Assembly (NCBI RefSeq): GCF_001899645.1
Contig: NZ_MKVV01000070.1
Span: forward strand, 1 to 58,105
Direction of reading: 5' to 3'
DNA from: Pseudonocardia sp. 73-21
GTDB taxonomy: Bacteria > Actinomycetota > Actinomycetes > Mycobacteriales > Pseudonocardiaceae
Length of the DNA: 58,105 nucleotides
In this document: piece after piece, positions 1-10,110 of the stretch
Layout of the letters: every line of letters begins with the position of its first letter
How positions within the stretch are numbered: position 1 is the stretch's first letter
The notes under the pieces: model-generated
The model's database searches: none
Seen by the model: only the letters and a program-made list of their open reading frames with translations
What the model was told of the DNA's origin: nothing
Translations under genes and position numbers: made by a program

Positions 1-65
1 CACCGATCCTCCCAGCCCCGACCGTCCCGGCCAGGACCGACACGACCGGCTTTTTCAGGAGCGTC

Positions 66-1088
66 CTAGGGAGGCGGCCCGGTGCTCGCCCGCACCACCA
101 GCTCCACCGGCACGAGCTGGGAGCCGGGCGCGGCCGGGGCGTCGTCGGGACGGATGGCCGCGAGCAGCATCCGCACCGCGCGGTTCCCCGCGTCGTCGAA
201 CCGCGGGCAGACGGTCGTCAGCGCCGGGCGGAAGAACGGGGCCTCGGGGGTGTCGTCGAATCCGATCATGCTGACGTCGTCCGGCACGCGACGGCCCGCA
301 TCGGTCAGCGCGGCGAGGGCGCCCAGCGCCATCTGGTCGTTGGCGACGAAGACGGAGGTCAGCCCCGGGTCGTCGGCGAGCAGCTCCCGCATGACCGCGT
401 GGCCGGAGCGGGCGGTCCACTCGCCCCGGCGGGGTTCGGGCCGCCGGGCGCCCGCGGCGGCCAGCGCGCCGCTCCAGCCCTCGATGCGCCGCCGGGACGG
501 AAGCCAGCGCGGCGGCCCCGCGAGGTGGTGCACCGTGCGGTGGCCCAGCTCCAGGAGGTACCGCGTGGCCGCGACGGCGCCGCCGTGGTGGTCGAGCTCC
601 ACCGTCGGGAGGTTCGGCCCGTCGGCCGCCCGGTGGCCGCCGACGAGCACCGCCGGCATCGCCGACAGCGACGCGGTGAGCACCGGCACGGCGTCCTCGT
701 GCGGGGCCAGCGCCACGACCCCCTCGACGCCCTGGTCCTGCAGCCGGCCCAGGGCCCGGCGGATGCCGTCGGGCGTGACCCGGTCGACCACCGCGACGGC
801 GACGCCGAGGCCGAGCCGGCTGGCCGCCCGCTCGACGCCGTAGAGCATCTGCTGGGGGCCGCGCAGCACCACGTCGATGGTCAGGACCCCGATGATGCCG
901 CTGCGCCGCGTGGCCAGCGCGCGGGCGACGGCGTTGCGGCGGTAGCCGAGCTCGTCCATGACGGCCAGCACCCGGGCGCGGGTGGGCCCGCTGACGTTCG
1001 GCGCGTCGTTGACGACGCGGGACACGGTCTGCAGCGACACCCCGGCGAGCCGGGCGACGTCGGCCATCACCGGCGCGGGGGAGCTCAT
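66..1088 (-). CDS. LacI-family transcriptional regulator
   Basis: 340 aa. The N-terminal helix-turn-helix reads ADVARLAGVSLQTVSRVVND, the typical LacI recognition helix, followed by the hinge segment RNAVARALATRRSG. From about residue 62 comes a periplasmic-binding-protein-like effector domain, including FVANDQMALGALAAL and SMIGFDDTPEAPFF. The ATG at 1088 gives the standard LacI length; its start overlaps the stop of the PAP2 gene by 4 bp (ATGA), so translation is probably coupled. It is the last gene of a ppgK-like/pgi/PAP2/lacI run on the minus strand, and a role in sugar-responsive control is inferred from that context. The effector and operator are unknown. Confidence 0.9.
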   Translation of the reverse strand: MSSPAPVMADVARLAGVSLQTVSRVVNDAPNVSGPTRARVLAVMDELGYRRNAVARALATRRSGIIGVLTIDVVLRGPQQMLYGVERAASRLGLGVAVAVVDRVTPDGIRRALGRLQDQGVEGVVALAPHEDAVPVLTASLSAMPAVLVGGHRAADGPNLPTVELDHHGGAVAATRYLLELGHRTVHHLAGPPRWLPSRRRIEGWSGALAAAGARRPEPRRGEWTARSGHAVMRELLADDPGLTSVFVANDQMALGALAALTDAGRRVPDDVSMIGFDDTPEAPFFRPALTTVCPRFDDAGNRAVRMLLAAIRPDDAPAAPGSQLVPVELVVRASTGPPP

Positions 1089-1713
1089 GCCTGCCGTGCC
1101 CGCCACCGGCTCCACACCGTCGCGCAGACGGCGAGCCAGGCCGCGCCGACGAGCCAGCCGGCGATCACGTCGCTGAACCAGTGCACACCGAGGTATACCC
1201 GGGTGGCGCCGACCGAACCCACCCACGCGGCGCCCAGGACCACGAGCACGGCCCGTCCCCGCACGGCGAGGAAGCGCCACGCGAGCACGACGATCGTACC
1301 GATCACCACGATCGACATCGTGGCGTGACCCGAGGGCAGCGACTCGTTGCCCACCGTCACCAGCCGGTCCGCGACGGGCGGCCGCGGCCGGTCCAGCACG
1401 TTCTTGATGGTGGTGAACACCAGGCTGGCGGTGGCCATCGCGACCACGGCCAGCACGGCGTCGGCGCGGCGGCCGCGCCACCAGCAGAACGCGCCGACCA
1501 GCACCGCGAGCACCGCCATCGCCGCGGTGTTGCCGACGGTGGTGACCACCACGGCCACCGCCGTCAGCGCCGGCGACCGGTTCTCGATCGACTCACCCAG
1601 CGCCGGCCCGTCCAGCTGGGCGGGCCCGTACCCGACGAACGCCGCCCAGACCGCTGCGACGGCGAGCACCACCAGCAGCACGGCGGTCCAGGCGCTCGAT
1701 CTCGGGGGTGCGG

Positions 1714-1729
<16 letters not shown>
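1085..1729 (-). CDS. PAP2-family membrane phosphatase
   Basis: 214 aa integral membrane protein. All three parts of the phosphatidic acid phosphatase 2 signature are present: K109-x6-RP (KNVLDRPRP), PSGH at about 132-135, and S172-xxx-TR-xxx-G-x-H183-xxx-D187. Members dephosphorylate lipid phosphates such as undecaprenyl pyrophosphate or phosphatidic acid at the membrane; the substrate here cannot be told. Several hydrophobic segments (about residues 15-33, 55-82, 90-107, 138-155, 160-178, 188-206) suit a six-helix fold. Its start overlaps the end of pgi by 16 bp and its end overlaps the LacI start by 4 bp, which argues for one operon. Confidence 0.9.
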
Positions 1730-3375
<1,646 letters not shown>

Positions 3376-3391
3376 CCTGCCCCCTGTGACC

Positions 3392-4192
3392 TCAGTGCGC
3401 GGCGCCGGAGTGCGGGCTGACGGCGCCCGTGTTCTCGGTGCGGTCCCACAGCGCGATGCCGCCCAGCAGCCCGGACACGTTCGGCACGATCGTCCGGTTC
3501 GGGCCGAGCTTGTCGGGGTCGAGCCTCTTCGCGTTGCCGCCGCCGATGTAGAGGTGGTCGGGCAGCACCATCATCTCGAACGCGTCGAGCGCGTCGAGCA
3601 CGCGCTCGCGCCACTTCTCCTTGCCCACCTTGTGGCGCTCGTGGTCGCCGCACGCGACCTCGATGGACAGGCCCTCACCGAACCGGCCGTGCGAGAGCTC
3701 CATGTGCGGCAGCAGCGCGCCGTCGAAGAAGGTGGCGCAGCCGACCCCGGTGCCCAGGGTGATCACGAGCTCCATGCCCTGCCCGGAGATCACCGCGCAG
3801 CCCTGCACGTCGGCGTCGTTGGCGACGCGGACGGGCTTGCCGAACCGCTGCTCCAGCGCCGACTCCAGGTCGTAGTTGGCCCACAGCTCGATCAGTTCCG
3901 GGTCGGGGTCCTCGCCCGGCGCCGGCCGCACGAACGCCGTGACGTCGCGGACCCGGCCGCGGCGGATCGCGCCCGGGTAGCCGACGGACACGCGGTCGTA
4001 GGCCGGCTGCGTGGCCGCGAGCGCCGCCAGCTCGTCGAGCAGCACGTCCGGGGTGCACGGGTACGGGGTCTCGCGGCGCTCCCGCTCCGAGAGCATCTCG
4101 CCCTCGGGCGAGAGGACGGTGGCCTTCAGCCCCGAGCCGCCCACGTCGATCGCGAGGGTGAGCGGGCCGCCGGTCTTCGTCGTGTCCTCCAC
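3392..4192 (-). CDS. ppgK: ROK-family sugar kinase, polyphosphate glucokinase-like
   Basis: 266 aa, the size of actinobacterial polyphosphate glucokinases, which phosphorylate glucose using polyphosphate or ATP. The N-terminal phosphate-binding motif is [14 protein letters not shown] second motif, NDADVQG, holds the catalytic Asp, and [13 protein letters not shown] forms the second phosphate loop. The canonical ROK zinc-binding Cys cluster is missing, as in PPGK. The start is a GTG at 4192. It is the first gene before pgi, 16 bp apart. An ATP-only ROK kinase with another hexose substrate remains possible, so the symbol is provisional. Confidence 0.7.
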   Translation of the reverse strand: MEDTTKTGGPLTLAIDVGGSGLKATVLSPEGEMLSERERRETPYPCTPDVLLDELAALAATQPAYDRVSVGYPGAIRRGRVRDVTAFVRPAPGEDPDPELIELWANYDLESALEQRFGKPVRVANDADVQGCAVISGQGMELVITLGTGVGCATFFDGALLPHMELSHGRFGEGLSIEVACGDHERHKVGKEKWRERVLDALDAFEMMVLPDHLYIGGGNAKRLDPDKLGPNRTIVPNVSGLLGGIALWDRTENTGAVSPHSGAAH

Positions 4193-4271
4193 GCGCGAGA
4201 CGGTAGCCGATCAGGCGCCTGCTCCAAGAAGCCGACGCCCCGCGCGGCCGTCTTCGGCGACCCCTTGCCGA

Positions 4272-4838
4272 TCAGAAGTGGATGTTGCCGACATGGCTGA
4301 GGCTGTTGTCGGTGAAGATGTGGTGGTCGCTCTCGTCGTGGATCGTCGTGGTGGTCGTGTGGTGGCTGTCGTCGTTGAACGAGTGGTCGGTGCTCGCGTC
4401 GATGAACGTGTTTCCCGAGTTGTGGATGCTGTGGTCGCTCGAGTCCTTGAAGGAATCGTTGACCGAGTTGTCCGTGTAGGTGTTGCCGACGTGGTGCAGG
4501 CTGTTGTCGCTGTTGTTCACCGACGCACTGCCGCCGGAACCGAAGGCCGCGCCGTCGCCGACGTTGACGTCGTGGCCGACGGAGGTGGTGGTGGCGCTCC
4601 CGGAGCCGAAGGACGTGGTGTCGTGGCTGCCGGTGACCACGGCGTTGCCGTTGCCGACGACGTTGCCGTGGCCTGCGACGTTGCCGTGGCCGACCTGGTT
4701 GTCGTGGCCGGTCGTCACGGTCGAGTGCCGGATGTCGTCCCCGGCGGCCACCGCTCCGGCCCCCGAGGCGGTGACGGTGTGCGTGGTGATGTGCTGGTGG
4801 ACGTCTCCGTGGTGCGGGTGGTGGTTGAACTTCGCCAT
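4272..4838 (-). CDS. His/Asn/Gly-rich repeat protein of unknown function
   Basis: 188 aa from ATG 4838, chosen because a CGGAG Shine-Dalgarno lies about 9 nt upstream; an in-frame TTG three codons earlier is possible. No enzymatic motif is seen. The N-terminus is His-rich (KFNHHPHHGDVHQH). Residues 50-85 contain short hexad-like repeats (VGHGNVAGHGNVVGNGNAV), and the second half repeats S/N/D-x-HxxGNT-type blocks (DNSLHHVGNTYTDNS, DHSIHNSGNTFIDAS, DNSLSHVGNIHF). Such periodic Asn/Gly/His repeats could form a beta-solenoid or bind metal; that is inference. There is no signal peptide. Similar low-complexity proteins in actinobacteria are often named IniB-like, but I cannot confirm homology. Confidence 0.75.
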   Translation of the reverse strand: MAKFNHHPHHGDVHQHITTHTVTASGAGAVAAGDDIRHSTVTTGHDNQVGHGNVAGHGNVVGNGNAVVTGSHDTTSFGSGSATTTSVGHDVNVGDGAAFGSGGSASVNNSDNSLHHVGNTYTDNSVNDSFKDSSDHSIHNSGNTFIDASTDHSFNDDSHHTTTTTIHDESDHHIFTDNSLSHVGNIHF

Positions 4839-4993
4839 CGTGCTCAACTCCGTTGTTCGCAGGGGGCCGGTCGACCGGCGTTGCGCTAAAGGTAGGGAAG
4901 TCGGGCCCGGGGGCCATCGGGGATCGCGCAGGGTCCCCGAAAGGGTGGGTTAGGGACTCGGGTCGCCGACAATGGGGGGTAACGTTTTCCGAT

Positions 4994-5491
4994 ATGGACA
5001 ATCCGCCCGTCTCCGTGACGCTCCGGGAGTTCGTCGACGCGGATCTCGACGCGCTCTTCGAGTGGGAGCGGGAACCGGAGGCCGTCCGGATGGCGGCGTT
5101 CACGCGGGCGGATCCGTCGGACCGGGCCGCGTTCGACGCCCACTACCGGCGCGTCCGGAGCGATCCGGCGAACACGCTGCTCGCGGTCGCGGCCGGCCGC
5201 GTCCTGGTGGGCACCGTGTCGAGCTTCACGATCGAGGGCCACCGCGAGGTCGGTTACTGGATCGACCCCGCCCGCTGGGGTGAGGGCATCGGGTCGGCCG
5301 CGCTGCGGGAGCTCCTGCGGATCGAGACCACCAGGCCGCTGTTCGGCCGGGTGGCCGAGCACAACATCGGCTCGGCGAGGGTGCTCACCCGCGCCGGGTT
5401 CGAGCAGGTCGGGACCGAGGCGGCGTACGCGGCGGGGATCGGGCGGGAGGTCGTGGAGCACGTCTACCGGCTGCCCGCCGTCAGGGTCTGA
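4994..5491 (+). CDS. GNAT-family N-acetyltransferase (RimJ/RimL type)
   Basis: 165 aa. The N-terminus VTLREFVDADLDALFEWEREPEA is typical of RimJ/RimL-like acetyltransferases. The acetyl-CoA-binding motif A appears as RWGEGIGSAALREL near residues 94-107, and motif B includes HNIGSARVLTRAGFEQVG. The substrate amine is unknown. ATG 4994 begins exactly where homology begins. Its 3' end overlaps the convergent SGNH hydrolase by 11 bp. The gene diverges from the repeat-protein gene upstream. Confidence 0.88.
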   Translation: MDNPPVSVTLREFVDADLDALFEWEREPEAVRMAAFTRADPSDRAAFDAHYRRVRSDPANTLLAVAAGRVLVGTVSSFTIEGHREVGYWIDPARWGEGIGSAALRELLRIETTRPLFGRVAEHNIGSARVLTRAGFEQVGTEAAYAAGIGREVVEHVYRLPAVRV

Positions 5492-6086
5492 TCCATCCGA
5501 GCCAGGCCGGCAGGACGACCGCCGCGAGCCGTTCGTAGCCGCCGGCGCCGGGATGCGCGCCGTCGCCGTCGCGGACCTCCGCCGTCCACCGCTCGTCGCG
5601 GACGAGATCGTGCACCACCTCGACGAACGGCGCCCCGGCGTCCGCGCAGACGTCGCGGAAACGGGCGCTCAGCTCGACGACCCGGCGGTTCACCTCGGCG
5701 TCGGCGATCGGTGGGGGGCCGACGACGAACGTCGGTAGGCCGGCCTCGCCGGCGTCCGCGAGAAGGCGCGCCAGGTCGGCGACGCTCTGCTCCGTCGCGA
5801 CCCGCTGCGTCCCGTTCTCGACCGTGCAGTCGTTGACGCCGACCGAGACGACCAGGCGCTCGTCGCACCCGGGAGCGCGGCGCACCGCCACCTCCCGGTG
5901 CCAGCGGGCGAGGACGTCGCCGGTGGTGTCGCGCCGGACGCCGAGGTTGTAGGCGGTGGTCGCGACGCCCCGCCGTCCGGCCGCGGAGACGAGGCGTCCG
6001 AACCAGCCCCGGCCGTCCGGGTCGCCGACGCCGGCGACGAACGAGTCCCCGAGGGCGAGGACGCGAAGATCCCGTGGGCTGGTCAC
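5481..6086 (-). CDS. SGNH/GDSL-type esterase
   Basis: 201 aa. Block I is LALGDSFVAGVG, with Ser in the GDS motif near residue 14 as nucleophile. Block III is VSVGVNDC with the oxyanion Asn, and block V is DGAHPGAGGYERLA with the D-x-x-H dyad near residue 180. SGNH enzymes hydrolyse acyl or acetyl esters; the substrate is not evident. There is no signal peptide, so it probably acts in the cytosol. The ATG is at 6086. It lies just downstream of the threonine-synthase-like gene on the same strand (37 bp gap). Confidence 0.88.
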   Translation of the reverse strand: MTSPRDLRVLALGDSFVAGVGDPDGRGWFGRLVSAAGRRGVATTAYNLGVRRDTTGDVLARWHREVAVRRAPGCDERLVVSVGVNDCTVENGTQRVATEQSVADLARLLADAGEAGLPTFVVGPPPIADAEVNRRVVELSARFRDVCADAGAPFVEVVHDLVRDERWTAEVRDGDGAHPGAGGYERLAAVVLPAWLGWIRP

Positions 6087-6123
6087 CCACCGATTCTCGT
6101 GGACACCGGATCCGCGCCGCGTC

Positions 6124-7335
6124 CTAGGAGGGGATCGCCCCGTCGCGGGCCAGGATCGGCACGTCGACAGCCACCGTGCCGGGGTAGATCAGGCCCGTGC
6201 CGGTGTTGAGGACCACCACGTCCTCGTCGCCGGCGAGCCAGCCCGACTCCCGCAGCTGCCCCACTGCCGCGAAGCAGGCCGCGCCCTCCGGGCACACCCA
6301 CGTGCCCTCGTCGCGGGCCAGCGACCGCTGGGCGGCGAGCAGGTCGTCGTCGGTCACGGCGATCGCGGTGCCGCCCGTCGCGCGCACGGCGTCGAGCACG
6401 AGGAAGTCGCCCAGCGCCTTGGGCACGGTGATCCCGAAGGCGACGGTGTGCGGGTCGGCGGGGGCGGTGCTCTCGTCGAGCCCGGCGGTGAACGCGTCGA
6501 CGATGGGCGCGCAGCCGGCCGCCTGCACGGCGACGAGCCGGGGCAGCGGCCCGGTGATCCAGCCCAGCTCCCGCATCTCGAGCAGCGCCTTGTGGATCGC
6601 GATGATCCCGACGCCGCCACCGGTCGGGTACAGGATGACGTCGGGGCCACGCCAGCCCAGCTGCTCGACGATCTCGTAGCCCATCGTCTTCTTGCCCTCG
6701 ATGCGGTACGGCTCGCGCAGGGTGGAGGTGTCCTGGTAGCCCTCCCGCGCTCCGACGGCCTTCGTGATCAGTGCGCCGGCGTCGCCGATCAGCCCGTCCA
6801 CCAGGTACAGCTCGGCGCCGGTCACCACGCACTCGCGGCGCGTGATCTCCGGCGCGTCCACGGGCATCGCGATCAGTGCCCCGAGCCCGGCCCGGGCCGC
6901 GTAGGCGGCCCAGGCGGCGCCGGCGTTGCCGTTCGTGGGCATCGCGACGCCCTTCACGCCCAGCTCGGCCGCCCGCGAGACACCGACGGCCGCACCGCGG
7001 GCCTTGAACGCGCCGGTCGGGACGAGCCCCTCGTCCTTCATCCGCAGCCCGGGCACGCCGAGCCGCGCGCCGTGGCGCGGCAGGTCGAGCAGCGGTGTCA
7101 TGCCCTCCCCGAGCGTCACGACGTGCGCGGGGTCCCGCACGGGCAGCAGCTCGTGATAGCGCCACAGGTCCGGCGCCCGGGTCGCGATCCGGGCCGGGGT
7201 AACGGCGGCGGCGCGTTCGAGGTCGTAGCGGGCGAGCAGCGGTGCGCCGAGCGGCGACGTCCCCTGGACGACGTCGGCGTCGTGGGCGGAGCCGTCACGG
7301 GAGCACTCCAGATGGCTCAGCGTGGAGAAGACCAT
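6124..7335 (-). CDS. threonine synthase-like PLP-dependent enzyme
   Basis: 403 aa from ATG 7335 (MVFSTLSHLECSRDG), where family members normally begin. It is a fold-type II pyridoxal-phosphate enzyme: the Schiff-base lysine is in PTGAFKARG, the Asn loop is PTNGNAGAAW, and the PLP phosphate-binding glycines are in YPTGGGVGII. The family usually carries the threonine synthase name (O-phosphohomoserine to threonine), but related members have other beta-elimination substrates. It stands apart from hom/thrB, so this may be a paralogue. A 7-bp inverted repeat (7358-7381) lies in its leader. Confidence 0.82.
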   Translation of the reverse strand: MVFSTLSHLECSRDGSAHDADVVQGTSPLGAPLLARYDLERAAAVTPARIATRAPDLWRYHELLPVRDPAHVVTLGEGMTPLLDLPRHGARLGVPGLRMKDEGLVPTGAFKARGAAVGVSRAAELGVKGVAMPTNGNAGAAWAAYAARAGLGALIAMPVDAPEITRRECVVTGAELYLVDGLIGDAGALITKAVGAREGYQDTSTLREPYRIEGKKTMGYEIVEQLGWRGPDVILYPTGGGVGIIAIHKALLEMRELGWITGPLPRLVAVQAAGCAPIVDAFTAGLDESTAPADPHTVAFGITVPKALGDFLVLDAVRATGGTAIAVTDDDLLAAQRSLARDEGTWVCPEGAACFAAVGQLRESGWLAGDEDVVVLNTGTGLIYPGTVAVDVPILARDGAIPS

Positions 7336-7724
7336 GCGCGGAGTCGATCCCGCCCGCGCCACCGGCGCAACCGTCGGTGGCGGCCGTCACGGGTGTCGGA
7401 TCGGGCCGCCGTACGCCTGAACGGCCCAGAGCGCTGCCGCTGTGGTCGCGGACCGTGTCCGATTTGACCGCACCCCGGAACAGCCGTTTCGCACGGTCGG
7501 ACCAGTGTTTGCACCCACTCGCGACGAGCGGCGCGTCACACGGGGCAACCGGAAGATCACGTGTAGTCGCCCGATCGGGCGCACTGGGCCGACTGCTCAT
7601 CGCGCAGGACCGCTCGGCCGCCGCCCGACCCGCTGACTGGCCGTGTGCATTCCCATCCATCGGGTTAACTCATCGTCACCCAACGACGTATTCCGCTCAC
7701 AGAGGGTTTATGGAGGCTTCCCCG
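7336..7724. other. intergenic region between divergent genes
   Basis: 389 bp between the threonine-synthase-like gene and the first DoxX gene. It must hold two divergent promoters. The only structure I see is a perfect 7-bp inverted repeat (GCCACCG / CGGTGGC, 7358-7364 and 7375-7381) just upstream of the minus-strand start. No convincing gene or riboswitch was found. Confidence 0.5.
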
Positions 7725-9026
7725 ATGTTCAATCGACCACTGCCCGCCCCTGCGCGTGACATCGCCCTGCTGATCGGCCGCGTGGTCCTGGGCGTGGTGC
7801 TCTTCGCCCACGGCTGGCAGAAACTGATGATCAACGGCATCGCCGGCACGTACGGTCAGTTCGAGAAGATGGGCATCCCGCTCGCGATCGTCTCGGCGTC
7901 GTTCACGTCGTTCGTGGAGTTCGTCGGAGGGGTGCTGCTCATCGTCGGCGCGCTCACCACCACGGTGGTGGCACTCGACCTCGTGGTCATGATCGGCGCC
8001 GCCGGGTTCGTCCACATCACCCACGGCGTCTTCGCGCAGGACGGCGGGTGGGAGCTGGTGGGCGTGATCGTCGCCGCCGAGCTCGCGCTGGCCGCCACCG
8101 GCCCCGGCCGCTACAGCGTGGACCACCTCATCTCCTCCTACCGGTCGCGGCAGGACGCCGCGCTGGAGAAGGTCCAGGCGCCGGTGCACCGGGCCGAGAC
8201 GCCCACCACGGGCACGTTCGCCGCGGTGGTGCGCAACGCCCCGGGCCGCGCGCCCCGGCACATCGGTCAGCTCGGACAGGGCCCCCGCTCCGGCGGGGCG
8301 GCGCAGCAGGTGGTCGGGCGGGTCCGGGTGCTCGAGCAGCCGCGCACCGGTGCGCAGGCCCGGGTCGCCGAGCCGTCGCCCACCGGCGAGCAGCCGCGCA
8401 TCGTCGAGCAGGTGTGGGCCCCCGAGCAGCGGCCGCCGGCGGAGCAGCCGATGACCTCGGCCCTCCCGGTCACCCTGCCCGCGGCGATCTTGACCGAGCC
8501 GGCCGCCGCGTCCGACGAGCACGGGATGGCCGAGCGCCTGCGGATCGTCGAGCGGTCGGGCGGTTACCGGCCCGCGGCCGGGTTCCAGCCGGTCGCGACG
8601 CACGACCCGGCCCCCATGTTCGAGCCGGCCCACGTGTTCGAGCCGGCCCCCATGTTCGAGTCGGCCCATGTGTTCGAGTCGGCCCATGTGTTCGAGTCGG
8701 CCCATGTGTTCGAGTCGGCTCCGACGTCCGAGCCCGCTCCGACGTCCGAGCCCGCCCCGGGCTTCGGCCCCGCGCAGCGGTTCGCGGCGGCCCGGCTGCT
8801 CGACGCCGCGCCGGTCACCGAGCAGTTCGCCCACGTCGGGCGGCCCGCAACGGCCGAGGCGCCCCGCCGGACCGAGCCCACGCCGCGGGCCGACGCGGCC
8901 CCGGACGTCGCGGCGGCCCTGACGATTGACGGGTCCCGGGCCGAGACGCCCCGTCCGGACTCCGAGCTGCCCCAGCGGGCCGCCCGGTCCGAGCGGGTCC
9001 GTATGGCCACCACCCCGTTCCAGTGA
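7725..9026 (+). CDS. DoxX-family membrane protein with long Pro/Ala/Glu-rich C-terminal tail
   Basis: 433 aa. Residues 1-140 are a DoxX domain: RPLPAPARDIALLIGRVVLG, AHGWQKL and a C-terminal GPGRYSVDHL, with four hydrophobic segments. Beyond that come about 290 residues of low-complexity Pro/Ala/Glu/Arg-rich sequence with eight tandem hexapeptides (MFEPAH, VFESAH and TSEPAP types), probably disordered. ATG 7725 is chosen over the ATG at 7710 because GGAGG sits 8 nt upstream. DoxX proteins relate to redox and thiol homeostasis in actinobacteria; the tail's role is unknown. It is the first of three adjacent DoxX paralogues. Confidence 0.85.
   Translation: MFNRPLPAPARDIALLIGRVVLGVVLFAHGWQKLMINGIAGTYGQFEKMGIPLAIVSASFTSFVEFVGGVLLIVGALTTTVVALDLVVMIGAAGFVHITHGVFAQDGGWELVGVIVAAELALAATGPGRYSVDHLISSYRSRQDAALEKVQAPVHRAETPTTGTFAAVVRNAPGRAPRHIGQLGQGPRSGGAAQQVVGRVRVLEQPRTGAQARVAEPSPTGEQPRIVEQVWAPEQRPPAEQPMTSALPVTLPAAILTEPAAASDEHGMAERLRIVERSGGYRPAAGFQPVATHDPAPMFEPAHVFEPAPMFESAHVFESAHVFESAHVFESAPTSEPAPTSEPAPGFGPAQRFAAARLLDAAPVTEQFAHVGRPATAEAPRRTEPTPRADAAPDVAAALTIDGSRAETPRPDSELPQRAARSERVRMATTPFQ
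8616..8759 (+). repeat. eight tandem 18-bp units inside the DoxX tail
   Basis: Eight consecutive 18-bp units of the type RTGTTCGAGYCGGCCCMY, with the last two diverging to ACGTCCGAGCCCGCYCCG, encode hexapeptides FE(P/S)A(H/P)(V/M) and SEPAPT. They are in frame, so copy-number change would alter tail length without disrupting the gene. Confidence 0.9.
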
Positions 9027-9064
9027 CCGTGCAGGTCCGTACCCGATCCCCGGGGACGCCCCGC

Positions 9065-9532
9065 ATGAATCTCGAGTTCAACCGCCCGCTGCCCGCCCCC
9101 GCCAGGGACGTCGCCCTCCTCGTGGGCCGGGTCGTACTCGGCGTCGTGATGTTCGCCCACGGCTACCAGAAGATGCTGGTCAACGGCATCGGCCGCACCA
9201 CCGAGGGGTTCGAGACCCTCAGCATCCCGCTGGCGATCGTGTCGGCGTCGTTCGTGACGGTGGTGGAGTTCGCCGGCAGCGTGCTGCTGATCCTCGGCGG
9301 CCTCACCACCATCGTCTGCGCGCTGATGGGGGTGATCATGGTCGGGGCCGGTGTCTTCGTGCACTACGGGAACGGGATCTTCCTGGCGGACAAGGGGTGG
9401 GAGCTCGTCGGGGTGATCACCGTGTGCCTGCTGTTCTTCGCCGCGGTGGGTCCCGGGCGGTTCAGCCTCGACCACGTCGTGCGGCGCCTGCAGGACAAGG
9501 ACCGTCGCGAGCTGGAGCTCGCCACGAGCTGA
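9065..9532 (+). CDS. DoxX-family membrane protein (second copy)
   Basis: 155 aa. It is nearly identical in layout to the DoxX domain of the preceding gene: RPLPAPARDVALLVGRVVLG, AHGYQKMLVNGIGRT, GWELVGVI and VGPGRFSLDHVV. ATG 9065 is chosen because it aligns with the start of the upstream paralogue; a GTG at 9023, overlapping the previous stop as GTGA, would add 14 residues and cannot be excluded. Four transmembrane segments are expected. It lacks the long tail of its neighbour and probably arose by tandem duplication. Confidence 0.85.
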   Translation: MNLEFNRPLPAPARDVALLVGRVVLGVVMFAHGYQKMLVNGIGRTTEGFETLSIPLAIVSASFVTVVEFAGSVLLILGGLTTIVCALMGVIMVGAGVFVHYGNGIFLADKGWELVGVITVCLLFFAAVGPGRFSLDHVVRRLQDKDRRELELATS

Positions 9533-9618
9533 TCCTGCCCGTCGGGTGGGCCGGTCACACGACGGCCGGCCCACCCGACGCCGGAAACGTTCATGATCAC
9601 TGTTCGGAGGATCGTCCC

Positions 9619-10098
9619 GTGCCGCAGCTTCCCGCACCCACGTCCGACATCGCCTCGCTGGTCGCCCGGCTCCTGCTCGGGATCGTCCTCGTCGCGCACG
9701 GCTGGCAGAAGCTCGCCGAGAAGGGGATCGCCGCCACCAGCGCCGGCTTCGCCGGCATGGGCATCCCGGCTCCGGGTGCGGCGGCGGTGTTCGCCACGTT
9801 CGTCGAGCTCGGCGGCGGGGTCCTGATCCTCGTCGGGCTGGCCACGCCGTACGTCGCGGTCCTGACCACGCTGAACATGATCGGGGCCGGCCTGTTCGCC
9901 GGCCACTGGACCGGCGGCGTCTTCGTCGCCAAGGGCGGCTGGGAGCTCGTCGGGGTGATCATCACCGGCGCGCTGATGCTGCTCGCGTTCGGTCCGGGCC
10001 GCGTCAGCATCGACCACCTGCTGGCCGCCCGGCGCCGGGCCAAGGAGCCCGTCGGCCGGCACGTCCGGGTCGAGGAACGGGTGCGCGTCCTGTCGTAG
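9619..10098 (+). CDS. DoxX-family membrane protein (third copy)
   Basis: 159 aa from GTG 9619, preceded by CGGAGG at 9605-9610 (8-nt spacing). The sequence repeats the DoxX pattern: LPAPTSDIASLVARLLLG, AHGWQKLAEKG, GWELVGVII and FGPGRVSIDHLL. It is more diverged than the first two copies and ends in a short basic tail (RRRAKEPVGRHVRVEERVRV). It sits 86 bp after the second copy, in the same orientation. The reaction is unknown; DoxX proteins are often partnered with redox proteins, but none lies next to these. Confidence 0.87.
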   Translation: MPQLPAPTSDIASLVARLLLGIVLVAHGWQKLAEKGIAATSAGFAGMGIPAPGAAAVFATFVELGGGVLILVGLATPYVAVLTTLNMIGAGLFAGHWTGGVFVAKGGWELVGVIITGALMLLAFGPGRVSIDHLLAARRRAKEPVGRHVRVEERVRVLS

Positions 10099-10110
10099 CA
10101 CGATGGCGGC

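Noticed and set aside
7336..7724. Riboswitch upstream of the threonine-synthase-like gene
   Set aside because: Only one short inverted repeat is visible; no conserved riboswitch core could be recognised.
8616..8759. CRISPR-like repeats
   Set aside because: The 18-bp units are directly adjacent without spacers and are in-frame coding repeats. No CRISPR array or cas gene is seen anywhere in the window.
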